The notes: generated by a model from the sequence alone, not told the origin. Counted from the first letter of the stretch, positions 1 through 7,737 are shown. The stretch: 64,000 nucleotides of DNA from Virgibacillus ndiopensis (GCF_900187325.1 NZ_FZMZ01000004.1:372001-436000); one strand, 5' to 3'. Translations and numbers: made by a program.

Positions 1-259
1 AACCGTATCCAAATCCAGGGTATCCATATCCGTACCCTGGATATCCATAACCAAATTGGCGGTCGTCGTAACCATGATTAAAATTACCTTGTGTATGTTC
101 ATGTTGTTCTATTGGAATTGCAAGATATACATATTCGTCATCCAATCCAGTAACAATGCCGTCTAATTTGGTACCGTCCGTCATTTCAGCAAGTACATAA
201 GAATGCATATGTTCTTTACACATTTCGTATATATGATGATAATTCTGATTCATTTTCAT
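1..259 (-). CDS. Gly/Tyr-rich small protein, probable spore-coat component (3' end outside window)
   Basis: The gene reads leftwards from an ATG at 257-259 behind AGGAGG (about 269-274) and runs off the window, leaving 86 codons. The first 60 residues look like a small beta-barrel of Sm/SH3 type (TDGTKLDGIVTGLDDEY, then YLAIPIEQ). They are followed by low-complexity GYGYPGYG-type repeats typical of spore-surface proteins. A SigK-like promoter (282-309) precedes it. The exact function is not recognised; the coat assignment is inferred from composition and promoter. Confidence 0.6.
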   Translation of the reverse strand, partial: MKMNQNYHHIYEMCKEHMHSYVLAEMTDGTKLDGIVTGLDDEYVYLAIPIEQHEHTQGNFNHGYDDRQFGYGYPGYGYGYPGFGYG

Positions 260-281
260 TTTTTATAACCTCCTCACCAAC

Positions 282-309
282 TAGACTATTCAACTATATA
301 TAGGTTGGT
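282..309 (-). promoter_or_regulatory. SigK-like promoter of the 1-259 gene
   Basis: Read on the minus strand this is AC, 17 bases, then AATAGTCTA. That matches the mother-cell SigK pattern AC-N16/17-CATANNNTA except for the first base of the -10. It lies 23 bases upstream of the start codon. Confidence 0.45.
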
Positions 310-353
310 GACTCGTGTTGCTAAATGAAAATAGACATTTCGGGGGTGTTACA

Positions 354-1175
354 TTGGAAAATCTTACAGAGCTTTGGCTATTAATTAAATATACAATATT
401 AGGTATCTTTCAAGGATTTACGGAGCCTATTCCGATTTCTTCAAGTGGTCATTTAGTCATTTTACGTGAATTGTTTAACATTGATATTAAGGGACTTTCC
501 TTTGAAATTCTTGTTAATTTTGGTTCACTAATTGCAGTATTAGTTATTTATCGTAAAGACATTATTCGCTTAACAACAAATTTTTTCCGTTTTATTTTCT
601 CCAAAGATGAAGCAGCAAAAGCAGATTTTCAATTTATTATATTTTTAGTAATTGCTACAATACCAACTGGAATCATCGGGGTGTTGTTTGAAGATTATAT
701 TTCAAGCAAGCTCAGCACTGTTGCTGTAGTTGGTATAACACTCCTCATAACTGGTTTTGCGTTATGGATCATTCGAAACCTGCGTGGTAATAAAAATGAT
801 CGTGAAATTACAGTCAAAGATGCGATTATTGTTGGATTAGCACAATCCGTTGCATTAATTCCTGGCATAAGTCGCTCAGGCGCTACAATTGTTGCTGCAA
901 TGCTGATAGGGATGAAGCAGGAAACCGCTCTTAGATTTTCATTTCTACTCTATATCCCGGTAAGCCTTGGGATTACCGTAATGTCTGCTTCAGATATTAT
1001 AAATGACAAGAACTTTGATGCGTTGATGATCCCCTATTTACTAGCATTTATGGCATCAGTGATCGCTTCTTATTTCGCATTAAAATGGTTTATCAACATT
1101 ATGGCTAAGGGTAACTTAAAATACTTTGCGTTTTATTGTTTTATAGTAGGAATTCTTGTTATACTCTTCTTGTAA
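354..1175 (+). CDS. uppP: Undecaprenyl-diphosphatase (UppP/BacA family)
   Basis: Integral membrane phosphatase that converts undecaprenyl diphosphate to the monophosphate, recycling the lipid carrier of wall synthesis; overexpression is known to give bacitracin resistance. The family motifs are present: [13 protein letters not shown] at about residues 21-33 and PGISRSG near residue 170, within roughly eight hydrophobic segments. I prefer the TTG at 354 because GGGGGTG lies just upstream and it gives 273 residues, the usual family length. An in-frame GTG at 315 would add 13 residues but has no good ribosome site. A terminator follows at once, so the gene is probably monocistronic. Confidence 0.9.
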   Translation: MENLTELWLLIKYTILGIFQGFTEPIPISSSGHLVILRELFNIDIKGLSFEILVNFGSLIAVLVIYRKDIIRLTTNFFRFIFSKDEAAKADFQFIIFLVIATIPTGIIGVLFEDYISSKLSTVAVVGITLLITGFALWIIRNLRGNKNDREITVKDAIIVGLAQSVALIPGISRSGATIVAAMLIGMKQETALRFSFLLYIPVSLGITVMSASDIINDKNFDALMIPYLLAFMASVIASYFALKWFINIMAKGNLKYFAFYCFIVGILVILFL

Positions 1176-1176
1176 G

Positions 1177-1206
1177 GCAGTAGTGATTTTATCTACTGCT
1201 TTTTTT
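1177..1206 (+). terminator. Rho-independent terminator after uppP
   Basis: GCAGTAG pairs with CTACTGC around a 9-base loop and is followed by seven T. It separates uppP from fnr, although only about 40 bases then remain for an fnr promoter. Confidence 0.8.
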
Positions 1207-1245
1207 ACTAGAATTGTCATTCCTTTAAAGGTGGTTTTTTAAATA

Positions 1246-1941
1246 ATGCCTCTTAGACCTAAAATGTCCGATGAATTAAAAAATTTATTAAATTCAGTCG
1301 ATCATATTAAGCCAATTAAAAAAGATACATTTTTATTTTCTGAAGGTGAAAGTGCTGATGAATTATATCTCGTTAAGTCTGGAAGGATTCAAATTGGAAA
1401 GGTATCTCCTGAAGGACGTGAGCTTACCTTAAGAATTTGCCATAAAGATGATATTGTTGGTGAACTTTCTTTGTACTCAGAAAATGTAAAATACATTTTA
1501 AATGCAAAAGTTATTCAGGACGGAGAAGTTGCCGTAATCAAAAAATCTGAATTAGAAAATGAGATGATTAATAATAGCTCCTTAGCTATTGAGTTCATGA
1601 AGATAATGAATGAATATTACCGTAGAGATCAAACAAAGTTTCGTGACCTTGTATTACATGGTAAAAAAGGTGCACTGTATTCTACGTTAATTCGTCTTTC
1701 AAACAGCTATGGAAAAAAACAAAATAACGGTGATATATTCATCGACATTGCCTTAAATAATCAGCAATTAGCAAATTTCGGTGGTACTACAAGGGAAAGT
1801 GTAAACCGCATGTTGAACGATTTAAAGCGTAACAACATCCTATCTATTAAAAATGGACATATCATTATTCATAATTTACAGTACTTGCGAAATGAAATAA
1901 ATTGTGAAAATTGCCCAGTTGTGTTGTGCAGTATTCATTAA
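1246..1941 (+). CDS. fnr: Anaerobic regulator Fnr with C-terminal 4Fe-4S site
   Basis: Crp/Fnr-family transcription factor of 231 residues: cyclic-nucleotide-type beta-barrel (about 20-105), dimerisation helix, and winged helix-turn-helix with recognition sequence TTRESVNRML (181-190). The C-terminus has C220-x2-C223-x4-C228, three residues from the end, exactly the layout of B. subtilis Fnr. In that protein the fourth ligand is an Asp (D141), and here an Asp lies at the equivalent D134. It should therefore sense oxygen through an all-C-terminal cluster, unlike E. coli FNR. AAAGGTGG precedes the ATG. Likely targets in the window carry TGTGA-N6-TCACA-like boxes. Confidence 0.9.
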   Translation: MPLRPKMSDELKNLLNSVDHIKPIKKDTFLFSEGESADELYLVKSGRIQIGKVSPEGRELTLRICHKDDIVGELSLYSENVKYILNAKVIQDGEVAVIKKSELENEMINNSSLAIEFMKIMNEYYRRDQTKFRDLVLHGKKGALYSTLIRLSNSYGKKQNNGDIFIDIALNNQQLANFGGTTRESVNRMLNDLKRNNILSIKNGHIIIHNLQYLRNEINCENCPVVLCSIH

Positions 1942-2039
1942 TCTCACCACTAACGCTCCCTTCTATTTCACCAATATCGTTTTAGATTGTGCAATTATTG
2001 GGAATAGTGAACTATACACAATGTGACGGAGGGAACGTT

Positions 2040-2321
2040 ATGGCTAAAATTTATGATAAAAAAAACTTTTTAGATATTCAAGTAGGTACTTATGAGGTTT
2101 CGTTTAACAAAAAGTATCGTTTCATCGCCTTGTTAAATGATTTTACACTTGGTCTATGGTTCCTTATTGGCAGTGTATTATTTCTCTATGAATCTACCCA
2201 AACGACTGGAACAATACTTTTTATCGTAGGGAGTGCCCAACTTCTAGCACGTCCAATTATAAAAATTATGCACGCCTTTTATTTCACGCGTGTTAATAAG
2301 TATGAAGCTTCTAGTGACTAA
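2040..2321 (+). CDS. YrhK-like small membrane protein
   Basis: A 93-residue protein with two closely spaced hydrophobic segments in its second half (about residues 38-80) and a lysine/aromatic-rich N-terminus. The arrangement matches my recollection of the YrhK domain, whose function is unknown. The ATG at 2040 sits behind GGAGGGA; longer upstream starts lack a ribosome site. It follows fnr by about 100 bases in the same direction and converges on the radical SAM gene, with the two stop codons overlapping. Confidence 0.7.
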   Translation: MAKIYDKKNFLDIQVGTYEVSFNKKYRFIALLNDFTLGLWFLIGSVLFLYESTQTTGTILFIVGSAQLLARPIIKIMHAFYFTRVNKYEASSD

Positions 2322-2334
2322 ATTCTAGAAGCTT
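2305..2334. terminator. Bidirectional hairpin between convergent genes
   Basis: AAGCTTCTAG and CTAGAAGCTT form a perfect 10-bp stem around a 10-base loop, overlapping the stop codons of both the YrhK-like gene and the radical SAM gene. T-rich sequence follows on the plus strand. Confidence 0.65.
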
Positions 2335-3469
2335 TATTACTTTTTTTCATCTTATTCTTCACTCGCATTGCTTTCGGTATATAGACACAATATGGTTCGC
2401 TTTCCATATAGTCCCCTGTTACGTTATAGGCTCTTGATCTTGATCCTCCACATACGAAGCGAAACTCACATACACCGCATTTACCTTTGTATTTATCCGG
2501 ATCCCGTAAGTTTTGAAAAACCTCTGATTCACGGTAGATCGTTGCGAGGTCAGTTTGTCTTACATTCCCAGCCTTTATTGGTAATAACCCACTAGGAAAT
2601 ACATCTCCAATATGTGAAATAAAAACAAATCCATTACCGTCGTTAACCCCTTTAGGCGCACGACCCAGCCCATCAATTTGTCCAGTTTTGCCATTCATCA
2701 ATGCATCCTCATAAAAAATATGATCCTTATCACTAATGCTCTTATGTTCACGCATTTTGTTTTGAATGACGACACGGCGATAATGCTGTGCTGCCGTTGT
2801 TTTAATATCAAATGGAACGCGTTTCGACAAGTCATACAACCACCTTAATACACGCTCATGCTCTACCGGTGAAATCATGTCAGATTCTTTACCACGACCT
2901 GTTGGAACAAGGAAAAACACACTCCACAATACACAATTTAAATTCTCAACCATTTCCGCTAATTCATCTAAATAGTCAACATTGTATTTAGAGATCACTG
3001 TATTGATTTGCAATGGCATTTCTAATTCATGTAAATAGTTAATTGCTTTCATCGTTAAATCAAAAGAACCAGATGTTCCTCGAAAATGGTCATGAATTTC
3101 TGCACAATGACCATCTATACTAAACGCCCATCTTGCTAACCCAACATCTTTCGCTTTTTGCATTGCTTCTTTTGTTACATTTGGAGTAGCAGATGGTGTC
3201 ATGGAAACACGTACACCTTTTTTTATAGCATATTCTGCAATATCAAACACATCCGGTCGTTCTAACGGGTCTCCCCCGGTAAATACGAGCATTGGATTGT
3301 TCATTTCATAAATATCATCAATTAACTTTTTCCCTTCTGTAAACGTCAATTCCCGGGGATCACGATGATACTGGGCCTCAGCACGACAATGCAAACATTT
3401 TAAGGCACAGGCACGGGTTAACTCCCAAATAACAATAAACGGGTTTTCATTATAATCTTGTGGAAACAT
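2318..3469 (-). CDS. Radical SAM/SPASM protein (TIGR04053-like)
   Basis: A 383-residue radical S-adenosylmethionine enzyme. C21-x3-C25-x2-C28 (CALKCLHC) binds the SAM cluster and TGGDPL follows. The C-terminal SPASM segment, CGVCEFRFVCGG plus a later YC, would bind auxiliary clusters. The family is related to the AhbD/NirJ heme-modifying enzymes, and I recall this particular type (TIGR04053) being common in Bacilli; the substrate is unknown. The start follows AGGAGGTCTACT. A strong Crp/Fnr-like box and a matching -10 lie upstream, so it is probably induced when oxygen is low. Confidence 0.85.
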   Translation of the reverse strand: MFPQDYNENPFIVIWELTRACALKCLHCRAEAQYHRDPRELTFTEGKKLIDDIYEMNNPMLVFTGGDPLERPDVFDIAEYAIKKGVRVSMTPSATPNVTKEAMQKAKDVGLARWAFSIDGHCAEIHDHFRGTSGSFDLTMKAINYLHELEMPLQINTVISKYNVDYLDELAEMVENLNCVLWSVFFLVPTGRGKESDMISPVEHERVLRWLYDLSKRVPFDIKTTAAQHYRRVVIQNKMREHKSISDKDHIFYEDALMNGKTGQIDGLGRAPKGVNDGNGFVFISHIGDVFPSGLLPIKAGNVRQTDLATIYRESEVFQNLRDPDKYKGKCGVCEFRFVCGGSRSRAYNVTGDYMESEPYCVYIPKAMRVKNKMKKSNKASRI

Positions 3470-3536
3470 AGTAGACCTCCTAAAGGTAAAATTAATAGCT
3501 CGAGTTATAATTGTATAGATTTATAAACTCTTTGGA

Positions 3537-3552
3537 TATGACATTCTTCACA
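3537..3552 (-). promoter_or_regulatory. Crp/Fnr-type box upstream of the radical SAM gene
   Basis: TATGA-CATTCT-TCACA on the plus strand (TGTGA-N6-TCATA on the minus strand) matches the TGTGA-N6-TCACA consensus at nine of ten positions. A minus-strand -10, TACAAT, lies at 3510-3515. Its expected start point puts the box centre at about -42, the class II activator position. Confidence 0.6.
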
Positions 3553-3577
3553 CATTGATCATTTTTTACATTAAAAC

Positions 3578-3613
3578 AGATAGACCCTTGGGCATTAATC
3601 CAAGAGTCTATCT
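3578..3613 (-). terminator. Terminator of the DUF2249 gene
   Basis: A 14-nt stem (AGATAGAC...GTCTATCT ends, one mismatch) around an 8-base loop just downstream of the minus-strand gene ending at 3624. A T run follows on the minus strand. Confidence 0.7.
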
Positions 3614-3623
3614 ATATTTTTAA

Positions 3624-3866
3624 TTATTTTTTACCTATTGCCACCCGCCAAAGTGAGGGGCCATTTTCGGTATATTCCCAAGTAAATGCATCTTCTCCTC
3701 TTTCTATCATCATTTGATAATGGAGTGGCTTTGGATCATGGTCATTTGAAAGTTCCATAAAATCGCCAGATTCTAATCCATCAAACACTTCAAAAATTTT
3801 TTGATGTCGATATCTTGGTTCGATTTCCGGTGCATGTATTTTTATTGCGTAATCAATTTTATTCAT
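3624..3866 (-). CDS. DUF2249 domain protein
   Basis: An 80-residue single-domain protein. The HDPKPLHYQM motif and the terminal WRVAIGK strand are the hallmarks of DUF2249, a small fold related to TusA-like proteins. The family is often found near hemerythrins, NO-related enzymes and anaerobic respiration genes; no biochemical role is established to my knowledge. It is transcribed divergently from the Crp/Fnr gene at 4087, with two palindromes in the shared promoter region. Two more DUF2249 genes occur at 9248-9711. Confidence 0.8.
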   Translation of the reverse strand: MNKIDYAIKIHAPEIEPRYRHQKIFEVFDGLESGDFMELSNDHDPKPLHYQMMIERGEDAFTWEYTENGPSLWRVAIGKK

Positions 3867-3938
3867 TTGTACAGCCTCCTAAATTTCCTTGAAAGTTTTA
3901 ATTCCTCTCTATCATAAATGGTTCCTCCAAAAAAAGAT

Positions 3939-3976
3939 GTGATCAAAAACATCACTAAACTATGATTTTTATCACG
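3939..3976. promoter_or_regulatory. Palindromes in the divergent promoter region, one Crp/Fnr-like
   Basis: GTGAT-N7-ATCAC lies at 3939-3955. TATGA-TTTTTA-TCACG at 3961-3976 fits a Crp/Fnr site (its core TGAT-N4-ATCA also fits the enterobacterial FNR box). They lie between the DUF2249 gene and the regulator gene at 4087 and could serve either; autoregulation is possible. Confidence 0.5.
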
Positions 3977-4086
3977 ACATCAATAACTGTTCACAAATTC
4001 GTAAATGTCCTGGGGGTATATCGTGTTAAAATAAAATGGAATACTAAAAATGTACCTCTTTTTTTAAGCATGAAAGGAGCTTCATT

Positions 4087-4779
4087 ATGAATTCACAATC
4101 CATTAAGAACCTGTTGCAAAAAGTACCATTATTTAAAGATTTGACAGATTATGAAATGGAACCGATTGTTGAATTAGCAAAATTTAGGATGTACCGCCAT
4201 GGAACACATATTTTTATGCAAGGTGACCCCCTTACAAATGTTTATTTTATTCATGAAGGTAAGGTGAAAATATACAAAAGTGATTCACACGGAAGAGAAC
4301 AAATCGTTAACTTCTTACAAACAGATGATATGTTTCCCCATGCTGGATTTTTCCGACAAGATAATTACCCGGCAAATGCATCCATATTGGAAGATGCTGT
4401 TTTAATTTATATACCGATTCATTCTTTTGAGGATTTTCTTTATACACATCCTGAAATTTGCGTGAAGCTCTTTCGTGTATTAGGTGATAAATTAGTTGAC
4501 TTGCAAAAACGTCTGGAAGAAAAAATGTTATACAATACGTATGAGCAAATCATCATGCTTTTGTTACGTCTCAGCAAAGAATATGGGGTAAAATATGAAA
4601 ATCAACAGACAAGAATTGCTACTCAATTTACTAATCGTCAGCTTGCAAATATGATTGGTTCCACTCGGGAAACAGTAAGTCGTACCGTATCACAATTGAA
4701 AAAACAAAATTTACTGAGGATCGACAGTTTGGGCTGCTTCATATTAGATACGGATGGAATGAAGAACGAGCTCTTTTAA
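4087..4779 (+). CDS. Crp/Fnr-family transcriptional regulator without Fe-S cysteines
   Basis: A 230-residue regulator with an N-terminal nucleotide-binding-type barrel (about 15-125) and a C-terminal winged helix-turn-helix (NRQLANMIGSTRETVSRTV). It has only one Cys in the sensor domain and one near the end, not a cluster pattern, so the signal is unknown. Candidates include an NO-sensing or redox-sensing role, given the neighbouring DUF2249 and Fnr genes, but this is inference. AAAGGAGC precedes the ATG. Because its recognition helix (TRETVSRTV) resembles that of Fnr, both proteins may compete for the same boxes. Confidence 0.8.
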   Translation: MNSQSIKNLLQKVPLFKDLTDYEMEPIVELAKFRMYRHGTHIFMQGDPLTNVYFIHEGKVKIYKSDSHGREQIVNFLQTDDMFPHAGFFRQDNYPANASILEDAVLIYIPIHSFEDFLYTHPEICVKLFRVLGDKLVDLQKRLEEKMLYNTYEQIIMLLLRLSKEYGVKYENQQTRIATQFTNRQLANMIGSTRETVSRTVSQLKKQNLLRIDSLGCFILDTDGMKNELF

Positions 4780-4910
4780 AAAGGCTGTTTCTAGAGGGAT
4801 TTTTGGGAACAGTGAGGCTTGCTGACGTCTGCGAAAAGCGTAGTGTATATTCAACAAAATAGTACTCTAAAAAAGTTATAAATGCTTAGATAATGAAACC
4901 CAAGCGTTAA
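4780..4910. repeat. Intergenic stretch with half-copy of the dispersed palindromic repeat (4812-4852)
   Basis: Bases 4812-4852 contain TGAGGCTTGCTGACG then GCGAAAAGCGTAGTGTATAT, matching one end of the dispersed element seen at 17518-17818, 26146-26253 and 54061-54325. The other half is absent. It lies directly after the stop codon of the regulator gene. Confidence 0.5.
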
Positions 4911-5387
4911 TTATACGGACTGTTCTTCCTTTGATCCTTCTTTAGAACGATGCACCAAGTACTGATAACCATAAATAATTATAGCGAAGCTCATATAGGA
5001 TAAAAAGAGATGAACAGCTTTGACATTTTTCAGTTTATACACTTTAAACTTTTGAAATAACTTCGTTAGCGGTATAGCGAAGCTTGCATTCATGGCTGCA
5101 TTTAGCAACAGATAACGAGTAAACTTACTAAAGGTAAAATGGAATATCCATATTGTTCCCACAAAGAAAGGGCCATAAACAAAAGATAAATCATTGAAGA
5201 TCTTTGTAGCAAGATTGCCTTTGACAACCCAAAATTTATATTTTAATGAAAGTGCACACGTAATCAATACTAAAGCTGAAGTAAATATTGAAACCGGTAA
5301 ATATTTGGTAATCACTTTTTTGGGTAAAAAGAACAAAGAAGACCACGATACTATGATTAGACTTATACGAATAATTGTTTGCAGCAT
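4911..5387 (-). CDS. Conserved multi-pass membrane protein, function unknown
   Basis: A 158-residue protein with four or five hydrophobic helices, a motif VSWSSLFFLPKK near the N-terminus and a charged C-terminal tail (HRSKEGSKEEQ). It resembles a Bacillaceae family of small integral membrane proteins (I recall the label CBO0543) of unknown role. GGAGGAAACTAAACCT precedes the ATG. Nothing around it indicates a partner; the next gene leftwards is the Crp/Fnr regulator, which converges on it. Confidence 0.7.
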   Translation of the reverse strand: MLQTIIRISLIIVSWSSLFFLPKKVITKYLPVSIFTSALVLITCALSLKYKFWVVKGNLATKIFNDLSFVYGPFFVGTIWIFHFTFSKFTRYLLLNAAMNASFAIPLTKLFQKFKVYKLKNVKAVHLFLSYMSFAIIIYGYQYLVHRSKEGSKEEQSV

Positions 5388-5495
5388 AGGTTTAGTTTCC
5401 TCCCTTCTTCTTATAATCTGTATGTATTATAAAATTATTCCTAAGAAACTTTTACTATGGATTAGATTTCTAGTTTGTATGAACAAAGGAAGCAA

Positions 5496-5527
5496 AAAAG
5501 ACCACTCCAAATTGGACATGGTCTTTC
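5496..5527. terminator. Hairpin with flanking A and T runs
   Basis: AAAGACCA pairs with TGGTCTTT, with a further CC/GG pair inside. It could end transcription of cotX from the right, whose stop is at 5594. Confidence 0.5.
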
Positions 5528-5593
5528 CACTAAAAAACGAATAACTTGAACTGTTTACTCAATTGTCTACTCTATTATTAGTTGAGACACCTA

Positions 5594-6094
5594 CTATAAA
5601 ATATCTAGTCTAAGAACTATTGCAATTAATACCTGTAACAAGAGTTGAATATTTACTGCAATATCTGTGTCAGTTGTAGTAATATTTACACCACGTGAGT
5701 TTTGAATATAAACCTGTTGACTGTTTACTTGACTAGATTTCAATTTAGCATTTAAATCCTGTGTTATTTCATTTGCTGTGTTACTATCCGCGATTGATAT
5801 ACTGATGACCAAAGCAATTGCAACTTGAAGTGCTACCTGAACATTAATGGCAGCTTGCGTATCGTTTGATGACACCTCAATATCACATGAATCTTTTACA
5901 ACAATTGATTCATAAGAATGCTGCGCATTACTTAATTTTGAATCTTGACCTTGTTCCACTGTAGCATCCATTGGATGGTTACATGATGCATCTAGTGCAC
6001 TCCATTCTCTCGGTCCATTGTCACAATTATTATCGGTTCTACACTGTCTTTCTATCACAACTGTTCTTCTTTGGCCAGGTTTAGGTTTTGACAT
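5594..6094 (-). CDS. cotX: Spore coat protein, CotX/CotV family
   Basis: A 166-residue coat protein. Two tandem copies of the coat X domain are visible: about residues 63-105 (VKDSCDIEVSS...INVQVALQVAIALVIS) and 124-166 (QNSRGVNITTTDTDIAVN...LLLQVLIAIVL). The N-terminus is polar, with scattered Cys. CotX belongs to the insoluble outer coat/crust layer. CTTCTTTCC-type leader AGGAGG precedes the ATG, and a textbook SigK promoter lies 31-57 bases upstream, consistent with late mother-cell expression. Confidence 0.85.
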   Translation of the reverse strand: MSKPKPGQRRTVVIERQCRTDNNCDNGPREWSALDASCNHPMDATVEQGQDSKLSNAQHSYESIVVKDSCDIEVSSNDTQAAINVQVALQVAIALVISISIADSNTANEITQDLNAKLKSSQVNSQQVYIQNSRGVNITTTDTDIAVNIQLLLQVLIAIVLRLDIL

Positions 6095-6124
6095 ATTATC
6101 TTTCCTCCTTCTTTGCGTTTAAAA

Positions 6125-6151
6125 TATCTTATGTCTTTTGTTTAAAATAGT
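6125..6151 (-). promoter_or_regulatory. SigK promoter of cotX
   Basis: On the minus strand: AC, 16 bases, CATAAGATA. This is a perfect fit to AC-N16-CATANNNTA. Confidence 0.65.
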
Positions 6152-6225
6152 AAGGGTGATTGTCTACTATAAAACACCTATTTTTATAGAAAATGTTCTT
6201 CATTTTAAATACCCCTCAAACAATC

Positions 6226-6263
6226 ATAAATACCGGATAAATCGTAATTTATCCGGTATTTAT
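6226..6263. terminator. Perfect 17-bp hairpin between cotX and the cotW-like gene
   Basis: ATAAATACCGGATAAAT and its exact complement flank the loop CGTA. It lies 60 bases beyond the stop of the cotW-like gene and upstream of the cotX promoter, so it insulates the two. Confidence 0.75.
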
Positions 6264-6323
6264 AGTCTTAAAAATAATACTATATCCCACCTAATGATCG
6301 CTTATTCCCTACTAGATAGAAAA

Positions 6324-6536
6324 CTAATTATTTTTTTTCGTTTTATTTTCTTTATTTTCCTTATTTTGCTGATTTAAACTCTCTACATTATTCTTTAGGG
6401 ATTCGACTAGATTTCTAATTTGCTCTTTTTGTGTAGAGTCTATAGTGACTTCGTCTAAATTTACTCCGTGTTTTTTTAGTGTTGAATCCACAAGCATATC
6501 TACAAGTTGATTTGGAAAATTACTGTTAGTACTCAA
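6324..6536 (-). CDS. CotW-like spore coat protein
   Basis: I start it at the TTG at 6536, which has GGAGGTG nine bases upstream; this gives 70 residues. The sequence FPNQLVDMLVDSTLKKHGVNLDEV, split by charge, and the following LRNLVESL-type helix resemble CotW of B. subtilis, which has SKHGV and NLVKDL segments. The C-terminus is Lys/Asn/Glu-rich. In B. subtilis cotW lies next to cotX, as here. A SigK-like promoter lies upstream. Confidence 0.65.
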   Translation of the reverse strand: MSTNSNFPNQLVDMLVDSTLKKHGVNLDEVTIDSTQKEQIRNLVESLKNNVESLNQQNKENKENKTKKNN

Positions 6537-6567
6537 TTTAAATACACCTCCATAGCTTACTTTTAAA

Positions 6568-6594
6568 TAGTTTATTCTTAGAGGCAATAAACGT
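6568..6594 (-). promoter_or_regulatory. SigK-like promoter of the cotW-like gene
   Basis: On the minus strand: AC, 16 bases, AATAAACTA, one base off the -10 consensus. Confidence 0.5.
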
Positions 6595-6668
6595 GCTATA
6601 GATAATAGTCTAATTAATGAAAACTATGATATTGGTGGAATTATCTATTAATGAACAAAATGTACCAT

Positions 6669-6695
6669 ACAGTTAAAATACAAGCGCATATAGTA
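6669..6695 (+). promoter_or_regulatory. SigK promoter of the DUF2642-like pair
   Basis: AC, 16 bases, CATATAGTA: a full match to AC-N16-CATANNNTA, 34 bases upstream of the TTG start at 6729. Confidence 0.65.
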
Positions 6696-6728
6696 AATAG
6701 AGAAATATTATAGAAAGGGTGAATATAG

Positions 6729-7100
6729 TTGGCACTAACTAATAGTCAGTCAGCCTTATTGAGGTTGCTTAACCAACTTTCACAAAACTTAGGTACTACA
6801 AGTACAAGTAATGGGCTAGATTTCTCAGTAGATTTGCCGGGATTAGATGTTAATGTTGATATAGGTGGTACTGGTGATTCAGTCACACCTCCTACTCCGC
6901 CTGAATCACCTACAACAATCCGCGAATTATTATTAAGTTTAGTCAACGAACAAGTACAGGTTACGACACCGTTCGACACAATTACAGGAACACTGTTGCT
7001 CGTTAGAGACGATTATGTCGTAATTATTGAAGCTACTGGTAATCAAGTACTAGTCCGGATCGATAAAATTGAACTTGTCAGTGAAGCAGGAGGGATATAA
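6729..7100 (+). CDS. DUF2642-like spore protein, larger member
   Basis: A 123-residue protein starting with TTG behind AAAGGGTG. Residues 1-65 are Ser/Thr/Asp/Pro-rich with a PTPPESPTT linker. Residues 66-118 form a small all-beta module (NEQVQVTTPFDTITGT, DDYVVIIEATG, VLVRIDKIELV) that I associate with DUF2642, a Bacillus-restricted domain. The stop codon abuts the ATG of the next gene, so the two are translationally linked. A SigK promoter and flanking coat genes indicate a coat or crust role; the biochemical role is unknown. Confidence 0.7.
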   Translation: MALTNSQSALLRLLNQLSQNLGTTSTSNGLDFSVDLPGLDVNVDIGGTGDSVTPPTPPESPTTIRELLLSLVNEQVQVTTPFDTITGTLLLVRDDYVVIIEATGNQVLVRIDKIELVSEAGGI

Positions 7101-7313
7101 ATGTTTGAAGACACATTTGCTGCTGAACTTGCCACGCGTGTTGGTTCAAGTGTTGAAGTAGCTACAGATAACAATTTGATAGAAGGTATACTCTCAACTG
7201 TTACCGCAGAATTAGTACTGGTAATTGATGTTAGTGCAGGTTATGGACAAAATACCAAACTCTATCTCTCACTTGACTCGATTAACTTCATTCGTTTCCT
7301 AGTAGCAGCATAA
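7101..7313 (+). CDS. DUF2642-like spore protein, smaller member
   Basis: A 70-residue protein consisting almost only of the beta module: SSVEVATDNNLIEGILSTV, then ELVLVIDVSAG, then LYLSLDSINFIRF. It begins one base after the previous stop and uses the GGAGGG inside the end of that gene as ribosome site. Being paired with a longer paralogue suggests hetero-oligomer formation at the spore surface; that is inference. Confidence 0.65.
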   Translation: MFEDTFAAELATRVGSSVEVATDNNLIEGILSTVTAELVLVIDVSAGYGQNTKLYLSLDSINFIRFLVAA

Positions 7314-7344
7314 ATCACGCTGCAACCCTCTTCAGACTCCCGGC

Positions 7345-7399
7345 AAAAAACATGAAAAAATACTCTGGTACAATATCAGAGTATTTTTTCATGTTTTTT
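7345..7399 (+). terminator. Exceptionally long perfect terminator hairpin
   Basis: A 23-bp stem without mismatch (inner part ATACTCTG/CAGAGTAT) around the 9-base loop GTACAATAT. The 3' arm ends in six T. Confidence 0.85.
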
Positions 7400-7737
7400 A
7401 AAATGGATTTTAAAAGATGATCTCTTTTTATATGGCATACAATAAATAATTAACAATAGAGTACACCAAATTTGTAACACTAATTTTAATGAAAGTTAAC
7501 ATGATAGTTTACAAATAGTCTCACTTCAAAAGAAATCTATGAAATGATTCTAAAACGTATGAATCATGGAAGTGACAAGAAATATTATCATTAATAAATT
7601 GGATTCAACAGTCGATTGGATGAATTCCAAGCAGCCATTTTCTAGTGGGACTAAATTATTTCAGTCCCACTTCATCTGCAAATAGCCTTTGATTATTTTC
7701 ACTATAATGGTAGAACGATTTTCGTAGCTCTATTACA
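7400..7737. other. Gene-free stretch with one hairpin (7641-7670)
   Basis: The only clear structure is AGTGGGACT/AGTCCCACT around a 10-base loop, about 70 bases beyond the stop of the glycosyltransferase on the minus strand, probably its terminator. A 23-codon coding-like run (about 7522-7590, plus strand) ends in TAA but has no start or ribosome site, so it could be a relic. Confidence 0.5.

Noticed and set aside
1942-2039. Fnr box before the YrhK-like gene (AGTGAACTATACACA)
   Set aside because: The half-site spacing is 5, not 6, and no fitting -10 was seen.
5194-5544. A 116-codon plus-strand frame
   Set aside because: Antisense to the membrane protein gene at 4911-5387 and without a ribosome site.
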